From Streptomyces nojiriensis (GTDB taxonomy: Bacteria > Actinomycetota > Actinomycetes > Streptomycetales > Streptomycetaceae), in assembly GCF_017639205.1 (NCBI RefSeq), contig NZ_CP071139.1, forward strand, positions 1,426,001-1,490,000: a stretch of 64,000 nucleotides of DNA, written 5' to 3'. Shown in pieces: positions 1 to 7,692 of the stretch; position 1 is the first letter of the stretch, and every line of letters begins with the position of its first letter. Below the pieces are notes generated by a model that ran no database searches, had not been told where the DNA came from, and saw only the letters and a program-made list of their open reading frames with translations. The translations under genes were made by a program, and so were the position numbers.

Positions 1-1
1 G

Positions 2-361
2 CAGGTCACGGCGGACCTCGAGGCCGCGACCGCGGCGGCCGGGCTGGGTCCGGCGGCCCCGCCCCGACCGCTCCTGGTACCTGGGTGCCTGGCGGCCTGG
101 GAATCCTACGAGCACGTGGGCGACGCACGGTGGGCCGCGCTCCTGGACGGCCTCACCAGCCGCCGATGGCAGCTCACCGAGCGGCTGAAGAGGCCCCCGA
201 CGGTCGCGTCTTCGCTGACCAAGGGCACCTGGCACCTCCTGGTCATGCACGAGAAGAGGCCCGGCACGCGTGAGCACCTCTCGCTCCTGGCCACGAACAG
301 CACTCCCGCCTGCGAGCAGGCGTTCGAGCAGGCGCAGGCCGCCGGCACCCAAGCCGTCTAG
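2..361 (+). CDS. hypothetical protein, 5' end cut by window edge
   Basis: The frame is open from base 2 and ends with TAG at 359-361, leaving at least 119 residues. An internal GTG lies at 116, but the frame continues upstream of it without a stop, so the true start is probably outside the window. The visible part has no membrane segment or signal, and I do not recognise the family. A Trp-Glu-Ser-Tyr stretch and a Leu-Leu-Val-Met-His segment suggest a folded soluble domain. Its stop overlaps the stop of the convergent DoxX gene by four bases. Confidence 0.45.
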   Translation, partial: QVTADLEAATAAAGLGPAAPPRPLLVPGCLAAWESYEHVGDARWAALLDGLTSRRWQLTERLKRPPTVASSLTKGTWHLLVMHEKRPGTREHLSLLATNSTPACEQAFEQAQAAGTQAV

Positions 362-921
362 TTGCGCACGAGGAGCAGGGCGGCGGCGAGGACCACGCCG
401 AGGGCGACGGCGAGGGCGCCGTGCGCGAGGCGGTGGCTCCGCAGGACGGGCAGGAAGCGGTCGGCGGCGTACCGTCCGGGGCCGGTGAGGGCGAGGGCCG
501 CGGCGCCCGCGGTCAGCAGCACCTCGTACTCGATGCCCGCCGGGGCGAAGAAGGCCCCGGTGCCGTGGACGGCGATCGCGTTGATGAGGGTGCCGACGAT
601 GGCGGCCCCGGCGAGCGGGGTGAGCAGCCCGAGGGCGAGGCCGAGCCCGCCGAGGGTCTCGGTGAGACCGGCGAGGACCGCCATGGCGTCACCCGCGGGG
701 TAGCCGCTGGCGGTGAAGAACTGGCCGGTGCCGCTGATGCCGCCGCCCCCGAACCAGCCGAAGAGCTTCTGCGAGCCGTGCGCGGCCATGGTCAGGCCGA
801 GGACCATGCGCAGGAGGAGCAGGCCGGTGTCGTGGCCCGGGGTGGAGAGGGCGGCGGGCTCGGGGCGGGCGGCCGGCGCGGCGGCCTGCGGCTTCGTCGT
901 GGTGACGGAGGGGCTGGTCAT
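358..921 (-). CDS. DoxX family membrane protein
   Basis: This 187-residue protein has a short Ala/Pro-rich cytoplasmic start and then about four hydrophobic segments (roughly residues 32-50, 78-100, 105-120 and 165-185). The motif LRMVLGLTMAAHGSQKLFGW near residue 37 is the DoxX signature, and the GGGGISGTGQFF loop that follows is also typical. DoxX proteins are small inner-membrane proteins linked in some bacteria to redox and thiol stress. The start is ATG at 921 with a GGAAGGA ribosome site. It is transcribed divergently from a MarR regulator across 121 bases holding two operator-like repeats, so MarR control is likely. No catalytic function can be assigned. Confidence 0.85.
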   Translation of the reverse strand: MTSPSVTTTKPQAAAPAARPEPAALSTPGHDTGLLLLRMVLGLTMAAHGSQKLFGWFGGGGISGTGQFFTASGYPAGDAMAVLAGLTETLGGLGLALGLLTPLAGAAIVGTLINAIAVHGTGAFFAPAGIEYEVLLTAGAAALALTGPGRYAADRFLPVLRSHRLAHGALAVALGVVLAAALLLVRN

Positions 922-971
922 CGGGGGGGGTCCTTCCGGTCGGGCGGCCCGGTGGGAGGCAGGAAGAGTTG

Positions 972-1021
972 TTCAAATTCGAACCGCTAGCCCCGACCCT
1001 AACCATTGATTCAAATTGGAA
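972..1021. promoter_or_regulatory. two copies of a near-palindromic operator in the doxX-marR gap
   Basis: TTCAAATTCGAA lies at 972-983 and TTCAAATTGGAA at 1010-1021. They match at 11 of 12 bases, and each is close to a palindrome (TTC...GAA). Their starts are 38 bp apart. MarR proteins bind such short palindromes in shared intergenic regions, so this is the likely site of autoregulation and doxX control. Confidence 0.6.
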
Positions 1022-1042
1022 CAACCCGTGTAGTCTGGGGCC

Positions 1043-1507
1043 ATGGCTGAACCGAGATGGCTGGACGACCGCGAGATGCGCGCCTGGAGCGGCTTCCTCG
1101 CCGCATCGGCCCTGGTGAACCGGCGTCTCGACCAACAGCTCAAGGACGACGCCGGACTCTCGCACCCCCAGTACGAAATCCTCGTACGGCTCGCCGCGGC
1201 ACCGGGGCGCGAGCTGCGGATGACCGAGCTCGCCAACGGCCTCATCAACTCCAAGAGCGGGCTGACCTACCAGGTCACCCAGATGGAGAAGGCCGGCCTG
1301 GTCCGCCGCCGCAGCTGCCCCTCCGACGTGCGCGGCGTCTTCGCCGTCCTGACCGACGCCGGCAGCGCCAAGCTGGAGGAGGCCGCCCCCGGGCACGTGG
1401 CGACGGTCCGGGAGGTCCTCGTCGACGTCCTCACCCCCGGGCAGCTCGATGCGCTCGCCGACGGGCTGGGCGAGGTCGGCCGCCGCCTGCGCGGACAGGG
1501 CGCCTGA
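1043..1507 (+). CDS. MarR family transcriptional regulator
   Basis: This 154-residue winged-helix regulator has an N-terminal dimerisation helix, a central HTH (about residues 58-82, containing MTELANGLINSKSGLTYQV) and a wing at 85-105 with the family's typical D-R-G turn. A single cysteine sits in the wing near residue 92. Whether it senses oxidants cannot be told. MarR proteins usually repress a divergent neighbour and respond to small phenolics or oxidants. Here the neighbour is a DoxX gene, and the gap contains paired operator-like sites. The ATG at 1043 gives the normal family length. Confidence 0.9.
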   Translation: MAEPRWLDDREMRAWSGFLAASALVNRRLDQQLKDDAGLSHPQYEILVRLAAAPGRELRMTELANGLINSKSGLTYQVTQMEKAGLVRRRSCPSDVRGVFAVLTDAGSAKLEEAAPGHVATVREVLVDVLTPGQLDALADGLGEVGRRLRGQGA

Positions 1508-1563
1508 ACGGACTCGGCCACCACCCAGGCATTGCCGGTCTGATTTCGGGGTATAGGGCCGCC

Positions 1564-1860
1564 ATGGACGGAAAGGTCTGGCTCGCCCTGGGTACGGTCG
1601 TCGCGGTGGGGCTCGCGATCGCCGCGGCCGTGCTGCTCGTACGGGTCTTCGCGGCCCGGCGGCTGCTGGTCGACGCGGGGATCCCGCTGCACGACAAGGC
1701 CCTGTTCTGGGCCGCGGTGATCTACACCGTCTCGCCGCTGGACCTGATCCCGGACCCGGTGTACCTGGACGACATCGGGATCCTGCTGCTGGCGCTGCGC
1801 TCGCTGCACGCGGCGGCCGGGGCCGTCCGCGCCACGAAGGAGCCCGGCGCCGCCGCCTGA
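1564..1860 (+). CDS. YkvA/DUF1232 family small membrane protein
   Basis: This 98-residue protein begins with one strong membrane helix (about residues 5-27) followed by a DUF1232 core. The signature YTVSPLDLIPD near residue 58 leads into DDIGILLLALRSL. The family is widespread and its role is unknown. I chose ATG 1564 because the upstream part of the open frame reads through the marR gene in another frame. It follows marR by 56 bases on the same strand and may be co-transcribed. Confidence 0.8.
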   Translation: MDGKVWLALGTVVAVGLAIAAAVLLVRVFAARRLLVDAGIPLHDKALFWAAVIYTVSPLDLIPDPVYLDDIGILLLALRSLHAAAGAVRATKEPGAAA

Positions 1861-1872
1861 GCCGCCCGTGGG

Positions 1873-2514
1873 TCAGCGGACGCCGTGGGGCCGGAACTGG
1901 ATGCTGATGCGGGGGCCGACGGCCCGGGCCGACTTGGGTACGGCGTGCTCCATGGTCCGCTGGCAGGAGCCGCCCATGACCACGAGGTCGCCGTGCCCCA
2001 GGGGCAGCCGCAGCAGGGTGGCACCGCCGTCGCGGGGGCGGAAGGCGAGATCGCGCGGGTCACCGACGGAGACGATGGCCACCATGGTGTCCTCGGCCCG
2101 GGAGCGGCCGGTCCGGTCGCCGTGCCAGGCGACGCTGTCGCGGCCGTCGCGGTACAGACACAGGCCCGCGGTGGTGAAGGGCTCGCCGAGCTCGGCGGCG
2201 TAGTGGCCGCTCAGCACCTCGCGGGCCTCCGTGAGCGAGGGGTGGGGCAGGGGCTCGTCCTCGGCGTAGAAGGCGAGCAGCCGGGGCACGTCCACCTCCC
2301 GCTCGTACATCTGGCGCCGCTCGGCGCGCCAGGGCACGTCGGCGGCCAGCCGCTCGAAGAGCGCGTCGGCGCCGCTCAGCCAGCCGGGCAGGTGGTCGAC
2401 CCAGGCCCCGGCCCCGAGGTCGGTCCGCCGCATGCCGCCGAGGGGACCGAGCCGGATCTCGTCGCCCTGGTCGAAGAGGGATCCCTGAAGGCCCTGGACT
2501 GCGTCTGCGTGCAT
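1873..2514 (-). CDS. alkB: AlkB-type 2-oxoglutarate/Fe(II) dioxygenase
   Basis: This 213-residue protein has the AlkB double-stranded beta-helix core. The iron ligands are visible as H131 and D133 in AWHGD, and H190 in MEHAV. A later arginine pair in PRISIQFR (R202, R208) would bind 2-oxoglutarate. AlkB enzymes oxidatively demethylate 1-methyladenine and 3-methylcytosine in DNA or RNA, though some bacterial homologues act on other substrates. Length is normal for the family. The gene is convergent with the DUF1232 gene. No adaptive-response regulator is adjacent. Confidence 0.9.
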   Translation of the reverse strand: MHADAVQGLQGSLFDQGDEIRLGPLGGMRRTDLGAGAWVDHLPGWLSGADALFERLAADVPWRAERRQMYEREVDVPRLLAFYAEDEPLPHPSLTEAREVLSGHYAAELGEPFTTAGLCLYRDGRDSVAWHGDRTGRSRAEDTMVAIVSVGDPRDLAFRPRDGGATLLRLPLGHGDLVVMGGSCQRTMEHAVPKSARAVGPRISIQFRPHGVR

Positions 2515-2568
2515 GGACCCAGCCTAACCCCATCAACCGAACACGTGCTCGAATAACGGACGCGCGAC

Positions 2569-3786
2569 TCAGCCCTGCGGCACCCCCGGCCCCGCGCCTG
2601 CGGACGGTCGGCACACCAGGGTGACGGCCACGGAGACCCCGGCGACGACGGCGATCGCGGTACCCGGGGCCACGTACTGGGCCAGGCCTCCGGCGATGGC
2701 GGCGCCGAGGCCCTGCCAGGTCATCCGGCCGGCCGACTCGACCCCCTGGACCTGGCCGCGGATGGCGTCGGGGGTCTGTTCGAGGAGCTGCTCCTGGAGG
2801 GGCAGGGTGGCCGCGAACCCGAGACCGGCGAGGAACACCGCGACGGCCGCGACCGGGACGGGCGGGTGGACGGCGAACAGCAGGAAGGGGGCGGCGAGCA
2901 GCAGCCGTAGGGCGAGGGCGAGGCGGCGCCGCCGCTCGGCGGTGAGCAGCCGGCCGACGGCCAGGTCCCCGAGGAGCATGCCTGCCGAGGCCGCGGCGAG
3001 GAGGGTGCCCGCCCGGCCGGGGTCGTAGGACAGGAACAGGGCCTCGCAGCCGACGATCAGGCCGTTCGGGACCCACAGGTTCAGCAGCAGCCTCCGGCGG
3101 CCGGGGTGGGCGAACAGCTCGGCGTTCGCCGTCCAGGTCCGGCGCAGCCCGGGCCGGCGGGTGAGCCGGATCGAGTGTTCCCGGACGGTGGTGGCCACGG
3201 CGGCCACCCCGAGGGCGGTCAGGGCCGCGGCGGCGACGAAGAGCCCGTGCGGGCCCAGGTGCCGCAGCAGTGCGGCGGCGACGGCATAGCCGGTGATCAC
3301 CGTGGCGCCCGAGGTGATGTTCATCAGCGAACGGGCGGACGCGTAGGCGGAGCCGGGCACGACCTCGGCGAGCAGCCCCAGCCGGGTGCCGGTGCCGAGG
3401 GACTGGAAGAAACCCAGAGTCAGCAGCAGGGCGAACCGGGCCGCGAGCGGCAGCCCCGGGACCGCCTGCGCGGCGATGCCCGCCAGGGAGGCGAGTTGGA
3501 GCAGGAGGAGGGTCCGTCGGGGCCGCTTCCCGTCCGCGACGGACATCAGTGTCAGCGCGCCGAGCACGGTCGCGAACGTGGCGCCGTACATGCTCACGGC
3601 CGTCAGGAACGGGGAACCGGTCCGGTGGTTGACCAGTGAGCCGAGCGCGAAGCCGGACAAAGTGCTCGCGGCGACGGTGAGGGTGAAGCTGATGTACAGG
3701 CCGCCGAACTCCTTGTTGCGGAGCAGGGCGCGGTAGCCGGTGGTGGCGGAAGGTGCGGCAGGGCTGGTGGTCCGGTGTGAAGGCAT
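2569..3786 (-). CDS. MFS transporter
   Basis: This 405-residue protein has about twelve hydrophobic segments and a basic loop after the second helix (DGKRPRRTLLLLQ), typical of major facilitator drug/solute exporters with a split 6+6 layout. An N-terminal ~20-residue polar tail precedes the first helix. ATG 3786 is preceded by GGAGGC about eight bases away. It ends 55 bases from alkB on the same strand. The substrate is unknown. It is divergent from the cobalamin riboswitch, but a cobalt role would be speculation. Confidence 0.8.
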   Translation of the reverse strand: MPSHRTTSPAAPSATTGYRALLRNKEFGGLYISFTLTVAASTLSGFALGSLVNHRTGSPFLTAVSMYGATFATVLGALTLMSVADGKRPRRTLLLLQLASLAGIAAQAVPGLPLAARFALLLTLGFFQSLGTGTRLGLLAEVVPGSAYASARSLMNITSGATVITGYAVAAALLRHLGPHGLFVAAAALTALGVAAVATTVREHSIRLTRRPGLRRTWTANAELFAHPGRRRLLLNLWVPNGLIVGCEALFLSYDPGRAGTLLAAASAGMLLGDLAVGRLLTAERRRRLALALRLLLAAPFLLFAVHPPVPVAAVAVFLAGLGFAATLPLQEQLLEQTPDAIRGQVQGVESAGRMTWQGLGAAIAGGLAQYVAPGTAIAVVAGVSVAVTLVCRPSAGAGPGVPQG

Positions 3787-3964
3787 GAAAAAAGCCTCCG
3801 GACAGATGCACGGAGACGCGCACGCCGAAGGCCAGCGGGTTCATTCTAGCAGTCCTGCCGGTCCAGTTGACGGACACTCCGGACCCCTCAGGTCCCACGG
3901 ACCCCACCGGATTCGCGTTACCGCAGCGTAGGCGTGTGATCAGGGACTCACGGTCTTGGCCGCA

Positions 3965-4125
3965 GGCGCTGCGCACGGTACCGTCACGGCGACATTTCCA
4001 CATAGCGACGACGGCGAGACGGAAGCCCGGTGTGAATCCGGCATGGTCGCGCCACTGTGTGCTGCGGCGGCATCTCCACGATGGCGGCGCGGCGAGTCAG
4101 ACCCGAGGACCGTCGTCCTGCACCA
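3965..4125 (+). promoter_or_regulatory. cobalamin (adenosylcobalamin) riboswitch
   Basis: The conserved cobalamin-aptamer core is present in order. GACGGAAGCCCGGTGTGAAT begins at about 4017, followed by the CCGGCATGGTCGC segment, then GCCACTGTG (B12 box) at 4051-4059 and GAGTCAGACC at 4094-4103. The next gene, cbtB, starts 60 nt downstream of the GAGTCAGACC element after a strong GGAGG site, which allows occlusion of its start. B12 riboswitches commonly repress cobalt uptake genes. Outer limits are approximate. Confidence 0.92.
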
Positions 4126-4162
4126 CCGTATGGGACGCGTTGTTCCCCGAGGAGGTTCCATC

Positions 4163-4390
4163 ATGGCCGAGGCTCTCGCTTCCGCTGCCGTATCCACCCC
4201 CGCCGGCTCCCTGTCGGCTCCGCTGCCGGTGCGCGCGGTGCTGCCCTGGGCGCTGTTCGTCGGTCTCCTGATGCTCGTCGCCCTGTACTTCGTCGGTGCC
4301 GAGCAGGGCGCCACGGCCGTGTTCGCCGGCGAGGGCGTGCACGAGTGGGTGCACGACGGCCGTCATCTGCTCGGCTTCCCCTGCCACTGA
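4163..4390 (+). CDS. cbtB: CbtB, small subunit of predicted cobalt transporter
   Basis: This 75-residue protein has a single membrane helix (about residues 25-47) and a C-terminal tail HEWVHDGRHLLGFPCH. The tail holds four histidines and a cysteine and is characteristic of CbtB, probably binding cobalt. GAGGAGG lies eight bases before ATG 4163. It is immediately downstream of the cobalamin riboswitch and 12 bases upstream of cbtA, so the pair forms a B12-repressed operon. The transport role comes from comparative genomics of the family, not from this sequence alone. Confidence 0.92.
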   Translation: MAEALASAAVSTPAGSLSAPLPVRAVLPWALFVGLLMLVALYFVGAEQGATAVFAGEGVHEWVHDGRHLLGFPCH

Positions 4391-4402
4391 GAGGCCGCGC
4401 AC

Positions 4403-5239
4403 ATGTACGCCTCCACTGTGAGAGGACTACTGGTCCGCGGCATGCTCGCGGGCCTGATCGCGGGGCTGTTCGCCTTCGCGGTCGCCTACGTGGTCGGTGA
4501 GCCGCCGGTCCGTGGCTCCATAGCCGTGGAAGAGGCCCAGGCCGCCCACGACGCCGCGAGCGCCCCGAGCGCGCACGCCGGGCACGGCGGTGACGCCGCG
4601 TCGGGCGAGGCTGCCGAGGAGGAGGAAGAGCTGGTCAGCCGACCGGTTCAGTCGACCTTCGGCCTGGCCACCGGCGTCCTGGTCTACGGGGTCGCGCTGG
4701 GCGGCATCGCCTCGCTCGCGTTCTCGTTCGCCCTCGGCCGCGTCGGCGGGTTCAGCCCGCGGGCCACGGCGGCGCTCACCGCGGCGGGCGCCTTCGCCAC
4801 GGTCTACCTGGTGCCGTTCCTGAAGTACCCGGCCACCCCGCCGGCGGTCGGCAATCCGGACACGATCGGTCAGCGCACCACGCTGTTCTTCCTGATGATC
4901 CTGCTCAGCGTGCTGCTCGGCATCGGCGCGATCATCCTCGGGCGGCGGCTGGCACCGCGTCTGGGCAACTGGAACGCGACGCTGACCGCGGGCGCCGGCT
5001 TCATCGTCGCCGCCGCCCTGGCGTTCGTGTTCCTGCCGGACAACAGCGACGCGGTCCAGCCCGGTTTCCCCGCGGCCCTGCTGTGGGAGTTCCGGGTCGC
5101 CTCGCTGGCCGTCCAGCTCGTCCTGTGGGCCGTGTTCGCCGTCGTCTTCGGCGTGCTCGCCCAGCGGCTGCTGGCCGCTCGCGCCGATGGCGCGGAAGTG
5201 GCGGCTCCGGCCCAGCAGGAGGCGCCCGCGCTCGGCTGA
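4403..5239 (+). CDS. cbtA: CbtA, membrane subunit of predicted cobalt transporter
   Basis: This 278-residue membrane protein has about five or six helices. The first (residues 8-30) is followed by an external acidic and His-containing loop (AHDAASAPSAHAGHGGD and an EEEEEL run), a plausible metal-collecting region. CbtA is predicted to form a cobalt uptake system with CbtB. The frame matches the family from the N-terminal MYASTVRGLLVRGMLAG to the final helix. It is co-transcribed with cbtB under the riboswitch and followed by a strong terminator hairpin. Confidence 0.9.
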   Translation: MYASTVRGLLVRGMLAGLIAGLFAFAVAYVVGEPPVRGSIAVEEAQAAHDAASAPSAHAGHGGDAASGEAAEEEEELVSRPVQSTFGLATGVLVYGVALGGIASLAFSFALGRVGGFSPRATAALTAAGAFATVYLVPFLKYPATPPAVGNPDTIGQRTTLFFLMILLSVLLGIGAIILGRRLAPRLGNWNATLTAGAGFIVAAALAFVFLPDNSDAVQPGFPAALLWEFRVASLAVQLVLWAVFAVVFGVLAQRLLAARADGAEVAAPAQQEAPALG

Positions 5240-5257
5240 CACCGGCCGCGACGCCTG

Positions 5258-5303
5258 TGCCCGGGCCCCGTCGACCCCCTGTGGGGGTGGCGGGGCCCGG
5301 GCA
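5258..5303 (+). terminator. terminator hairpin after cbtBA
   Basis: TGCCCGGGCCCCG (5258-5270) pairs with CGGGGCCCGGGCA (5291-5303). An inner CCCCC/GGGGG stem closes on a TGT loop. The stem is long and GC-rich with no U-run, as usual in actinomycetes. It ends the cbtBA unit just before the ArsR gene. Confidence 0.75.
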
Positions 5304-5334
5304 TGTGCCCCTCCGGGCCGCCTACGATGTGCGC

Positions 5335-5715
5335 ATGAGTGCGGGCAGGCATCCGGCAGGTGCACACGAGGCGCGGATCGCGCCGGGCACGCCGGCCGGC
5401 GCGCCGGAGCGGGGCGACCGGCTGGAGGCCGCCGCGTCCGTGCTCGCCCTGCTCGCCGACCGCACCCGCCTGGCGCTCATGGAACGCCTCGGCCGGGGCG
5501 AGGCCGATGTCACCACCCTCACCGAGGCGTGCGGAGCCGCCCGCCCCTCCGTCAGCCAGCACCTCGCCAAACTCCGGCTGGCCGGGCTGGTCACCACCCG
5601 CAAGGACGGCCGCCGGGTCGTCTACGCCCTGGGTCACGGGCATTTGCGGCGGCTGGTGGACGAGGCCCTGAACGTCGCCGACCACCAGCTCGGTTCCCTG
5701 CCGCCGCACGACTGA
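5335..5715 (+). CDS. ArsR/SmtB family metal-responsive regulator
   Basis: This 126-residue winged-helix protein has the core LADRTRLALMERL, an HTH (PSVSQHLAKLRLAGLV) and a beta-wing (RKDGRRVVYAL). The last helix carries GHGH, then D and H about 13-14 residues later. This is close to the D-x-H...H-x2-H alpha-5 metal site of NmtR/CzrA/SmtB sensors, though one usual histidine is a valine. A metal sensor for cobalt, nickel or zinc is therefore plausible, and its place next to cbtBA supports cobalt or nickel. Its last 82 bases overlap the antisense 3' end of the EamA gene. Confidence 0.85.
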   Translation: MSAGRHPAGAHEARIAPGTPAGAPERGDRLEAAASVLALLADRTRLALMERLGRGEADVTTLTEACGAARPSVSQHLAKLRLAGLVTTRKDGRRVVYALGHGHLRRLVDEALNVADHQLGSLPPHD

Positions 5716-6611
5716 CCGGCACGCGCCGGAAGCTGTCCCGCCACGATCGCGGCGAGCGCGAGCCCGAAGCCGACGAGTTGCACCGGGCCCGGGGTCTGGC
5801 CGAGCAGCACGGCCCCGAGCAGTGCGGCGACGAGCGGCGAGAGCAGGCCGAGCACCGCGGCGGAGGTGACGGGGAGGCTGCCGATGCCCTGGAACCACAG
5901 CACGAAGGTGAGCAGGCCGCAGACCAGGCAGAGCCAGAGGTAACCGAGGGCCGCGGCCGGGCCGACGGCGGGCGGCGGCCCTTCGGCGAGGACGGTGACG
6001 GGGATCAGGAACAGGCCGCCGGCCGTGAGCTGCCAGCCGGCGAAAGCGGTCGGGCCCATGCCGGGGGGCCGCCCCCAGCGCTTGGTGAGCGTCACCCCGA
6101 GGGCCAGTACGGCCGCGGCGGCCAGGCCCGCCGCGATGCCGACGGGGTCGAAGGCCGCGTGCGGGCCGATCACCACCAGACCGATGCCGACGACGCCGAT
6201 CGCACCCCAGGCCAGGCGCCGGGCGGAGAGGCTCTCGCGCAGGACGGTCACGGCCAGGACGGCGACCATGAGGGGCATGGCCGCCGTCAGGGTGGCGGCC
6301 ACGCCTCCGGGCAGCCGTTCGGCCGCGATGAACAGCAGCGGGAACAGCAGTCCGATGTTCAGCGTGCCGAGCACCGCGACGCGCCCCCACCAGGCTCCCC
6401 GGGGCGGTGTCCGGGTGAGCGCCAGGGCGATCAGGCCGGCGGGTAACGCCCGTATCAGGCCTGCGAACAGGGGGTGTCCCGGCGGCAGCAGCTCGGTGGT
6501 GACGATGTAGACCGTGCCCCAGGTCAGGGGGGCGAGCGCGGTCAGCAGGGTGCGGGGCAGGTTCCCACGGGCCGCCCGTGCGGCTGGACTTGTCATGTCT
6601 GGGAGTCTCAT
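5634..6611 (-). CDS. EamA family (DMT) transporter
   Basis: This 325-residue protein has ten hydrophobic helices in two repeated halves, as in EamA/DMT exporters of metabolites and amino acids (first half contains LAPLTWGTVYIVTTELLPPG). The last ~30 residues after the final helix are polar and unusual (CGGREPSWWSATF onward). They arise where the frame runs into the ArsR gene on the other strand, so the stop at 5634 may reflect extension past an older stop. It is divergent from a LysR regulator, the standard arrangement for LysR control. Confidence 0.82.
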   Translation of the reverse strand: MRLPDMTSPAARAARGNLPRTLLTALAPLTWGTVYIVTTELLPPGHPLFAGLIRALPAGLIALALTRTPPRGAWWGRVAVLGTLNIGLLFPLLFIAAERLPGGVAATLTAAMPLMVAVLAVTVLRESLSARRLAWGAIGVVGIGLVVIGPHAAFDPVGIAAGLAAAAVLALGVTLTKRWGRPPGMGPTAFAGWQLTAGGLFLIPVTVLAEGPPPAVGPAAALGYLWLCLVCGLLTFVLWFQGIGSLPVTSAAVLGLLSPLVAALLGAVLLGQTPGPVQLVGFGLALAAIVAGQLPARAGQSCGGREPSWWSATFRASSTSRRKCP

Positions 6612-6619
6612 GGGGCCCG

Positions 6620-6680
6620 GATCGATGAGTCCAACACATGTTTGTCAGCCCATCGATCGTGATCCACGATGGATCGATGG
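6620..6680. promoter_or_regulatory. clustered ATCGAT sites between eamA and lysR genes
   Basis: GATCGATG (6620-6627) and CATCGATC (6651-6658) form a perfect inverted pair. A second palindrome GATCC-acgat-GGATC (6661-6675) runs into another ATCGATGG at the LysR start codon. LysR proteins bind dyads in such divergent gaps, so this is the likely operator, placed to cover both promoters. Confidence 0.5.
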
Positions 6681-7555
6681 AGCTCCAGCAGATGCGCTAC
6701 GTCCTGGCCGTCGCCGAGACGAACAGCTTCACCCGGGCCGCCGAACGGTGCCTGGTCGTCCAGTCCGCCCTCAGCCACCAGATCGCGCGCCTGGAACGGG
6801 AACTCGGCGCGCGGCTCTTCGAGCGCACCAGCCGCCGGGTGCGGCTGACACCGGCCGGTGAGGCGTTCCTCCCGGCCGCCCGCCAGTGTCTGGACGCCGC
6901 CGAGCGGGCGGCCGCCGAGGTCGCGGCGGCCGTCGGGGAGGTGCGCGGGCGGCTCGCGGTCGGGCTGATCCCGACCGTCGCCGCGGTCGACGTCCCCGGG
7001 GCGCTGCGCGACTTCCGCCGGCGGTACCCGCACGTGCGCGTCAGCCTCCGGGTGGGGGCGAGCGAGGACCTGGCCGAGCGGGTCCGGGAAGGAGGCCTGG
7101 ACGTCGCCTTCCTGGGACTGCCGACCACGGCCCGGCCCCAGGGCGTGGCGGTCCGCGAGCTCGCCCGGGACCGGCTCGTCGCCGTGGTCGCGCCGGACCA
7201 TCCGCTCGCCGGCGGTCCGGCGGTCGACCTGCGCAGGCTCTCCCGCGAGGTGTTCGTGGACCTGCCGGCCGGGACGGCCGGACGGGTCCAGTCCGACCTG
7301 GCCTTCTCGGCCGCCGGTCTCACCCGTGACGTCGCCTTCGAGGTCACCAGCGCCGACTACATCGCCCGCCTCGTGGGACCGGGCCTGGCCGTGGCCATGC
7401 TCCCCTCGGCCTACGCGCCCCGGCTCGCCGGAGTGGCGACCGTAGAGGTGACCGACGCCCCGGCCCGCGTCGAGTACGCCGTCTGGAGCCGAACCGGCCG
7501 CACCCCGGCGGCGGCCGCCTTCCTCGGCGCCCTCGACGACCACGCCCTCGCGTAG
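6677..7555 (+). CDS. LysR family transcriptional regulator
   Basis: This is a 292-residue LysR regulator. The N-terminal HTH begins MELQQMRYVLAVAETNSFTR and continues AAERCLVVQSALSHQIARLE. It is followed by the long linker helix and a periplasmic-binding-like effector domain (about residues 90-290). I chose ATG 6677 because it gives the canonical M-E-L-x-Q start. The frame extends 13 codons upstream but without family similarity. Divergence from the EamA gene suggests it activates that exporter. The effector is unknown. Confidence 0.9.
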   Translation: MELQQMRYVLAVAETNSFTRAAERCLVVQSALSHQIARLERELGARLFERTSRRVRLTPAGEAFLPAARQCLDAAERAAAEVAAAVGEVRGRLAVGLIPTVAAVDVPGALRDFRRRYPHVRVSLRVGASEDLAERVREGGLDVAFLGLPTTARPQGVAVRELARDRLVAVVAPDHPLAGGPAVDLRRLSREVFVDLPAGTAGRVQSDLAFSAAGLTRDVAFEVTSADYIARLVGPGLAVAMLPSAYAPRLAGVATVEVTDAPARVEYAVWSRTGRTPAAAAFLGALDDHALA

Positions 7556-7571
7556 GCCGTCCCTTCCGGAT

Positions 7572-7593
7572 CCGGGCGGGCCGGCCCGCCCGG
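7572..7593 (+). terminator. perfect GC palindrome after lysR gene
   Basis: CCGGGCGGGCC at 7572-7582 is followed directly by its exact complement GGCCCGCCCGG at 7583-7593. It lies 16 bases after the LysR stop codon and probably ends that transcript. Confidence 0.55.
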
Positions 7594-7602
7594 AACGGCG
7601 CA

Positions 7603-7630
7603 CAACAAGTGCACAGGTGCGCACATGTTG
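7603..7630. promoter_or_regulatory. inverted repeat before the His-tailed MFS gene
   Basis: CAACAAGTGC (7603-7612) and GCACATGTTG (7621-7630) form an inverted repeat (CAACA..TGC / GCA..TGTTG) around an 8-base spacer. The right arm overlaps a TTGAC that could be a -35 element. The layout resembles operators of dimeric metal regulators such as ArsR types, but the bound protein is unknown. Confidence 0.45.
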
Positions 7631-7692
7631 ACTACGCTGGATCCGACCGAATCCGACGTGCTGTCATCGATCCGCCGACCGGGACGGGGACC

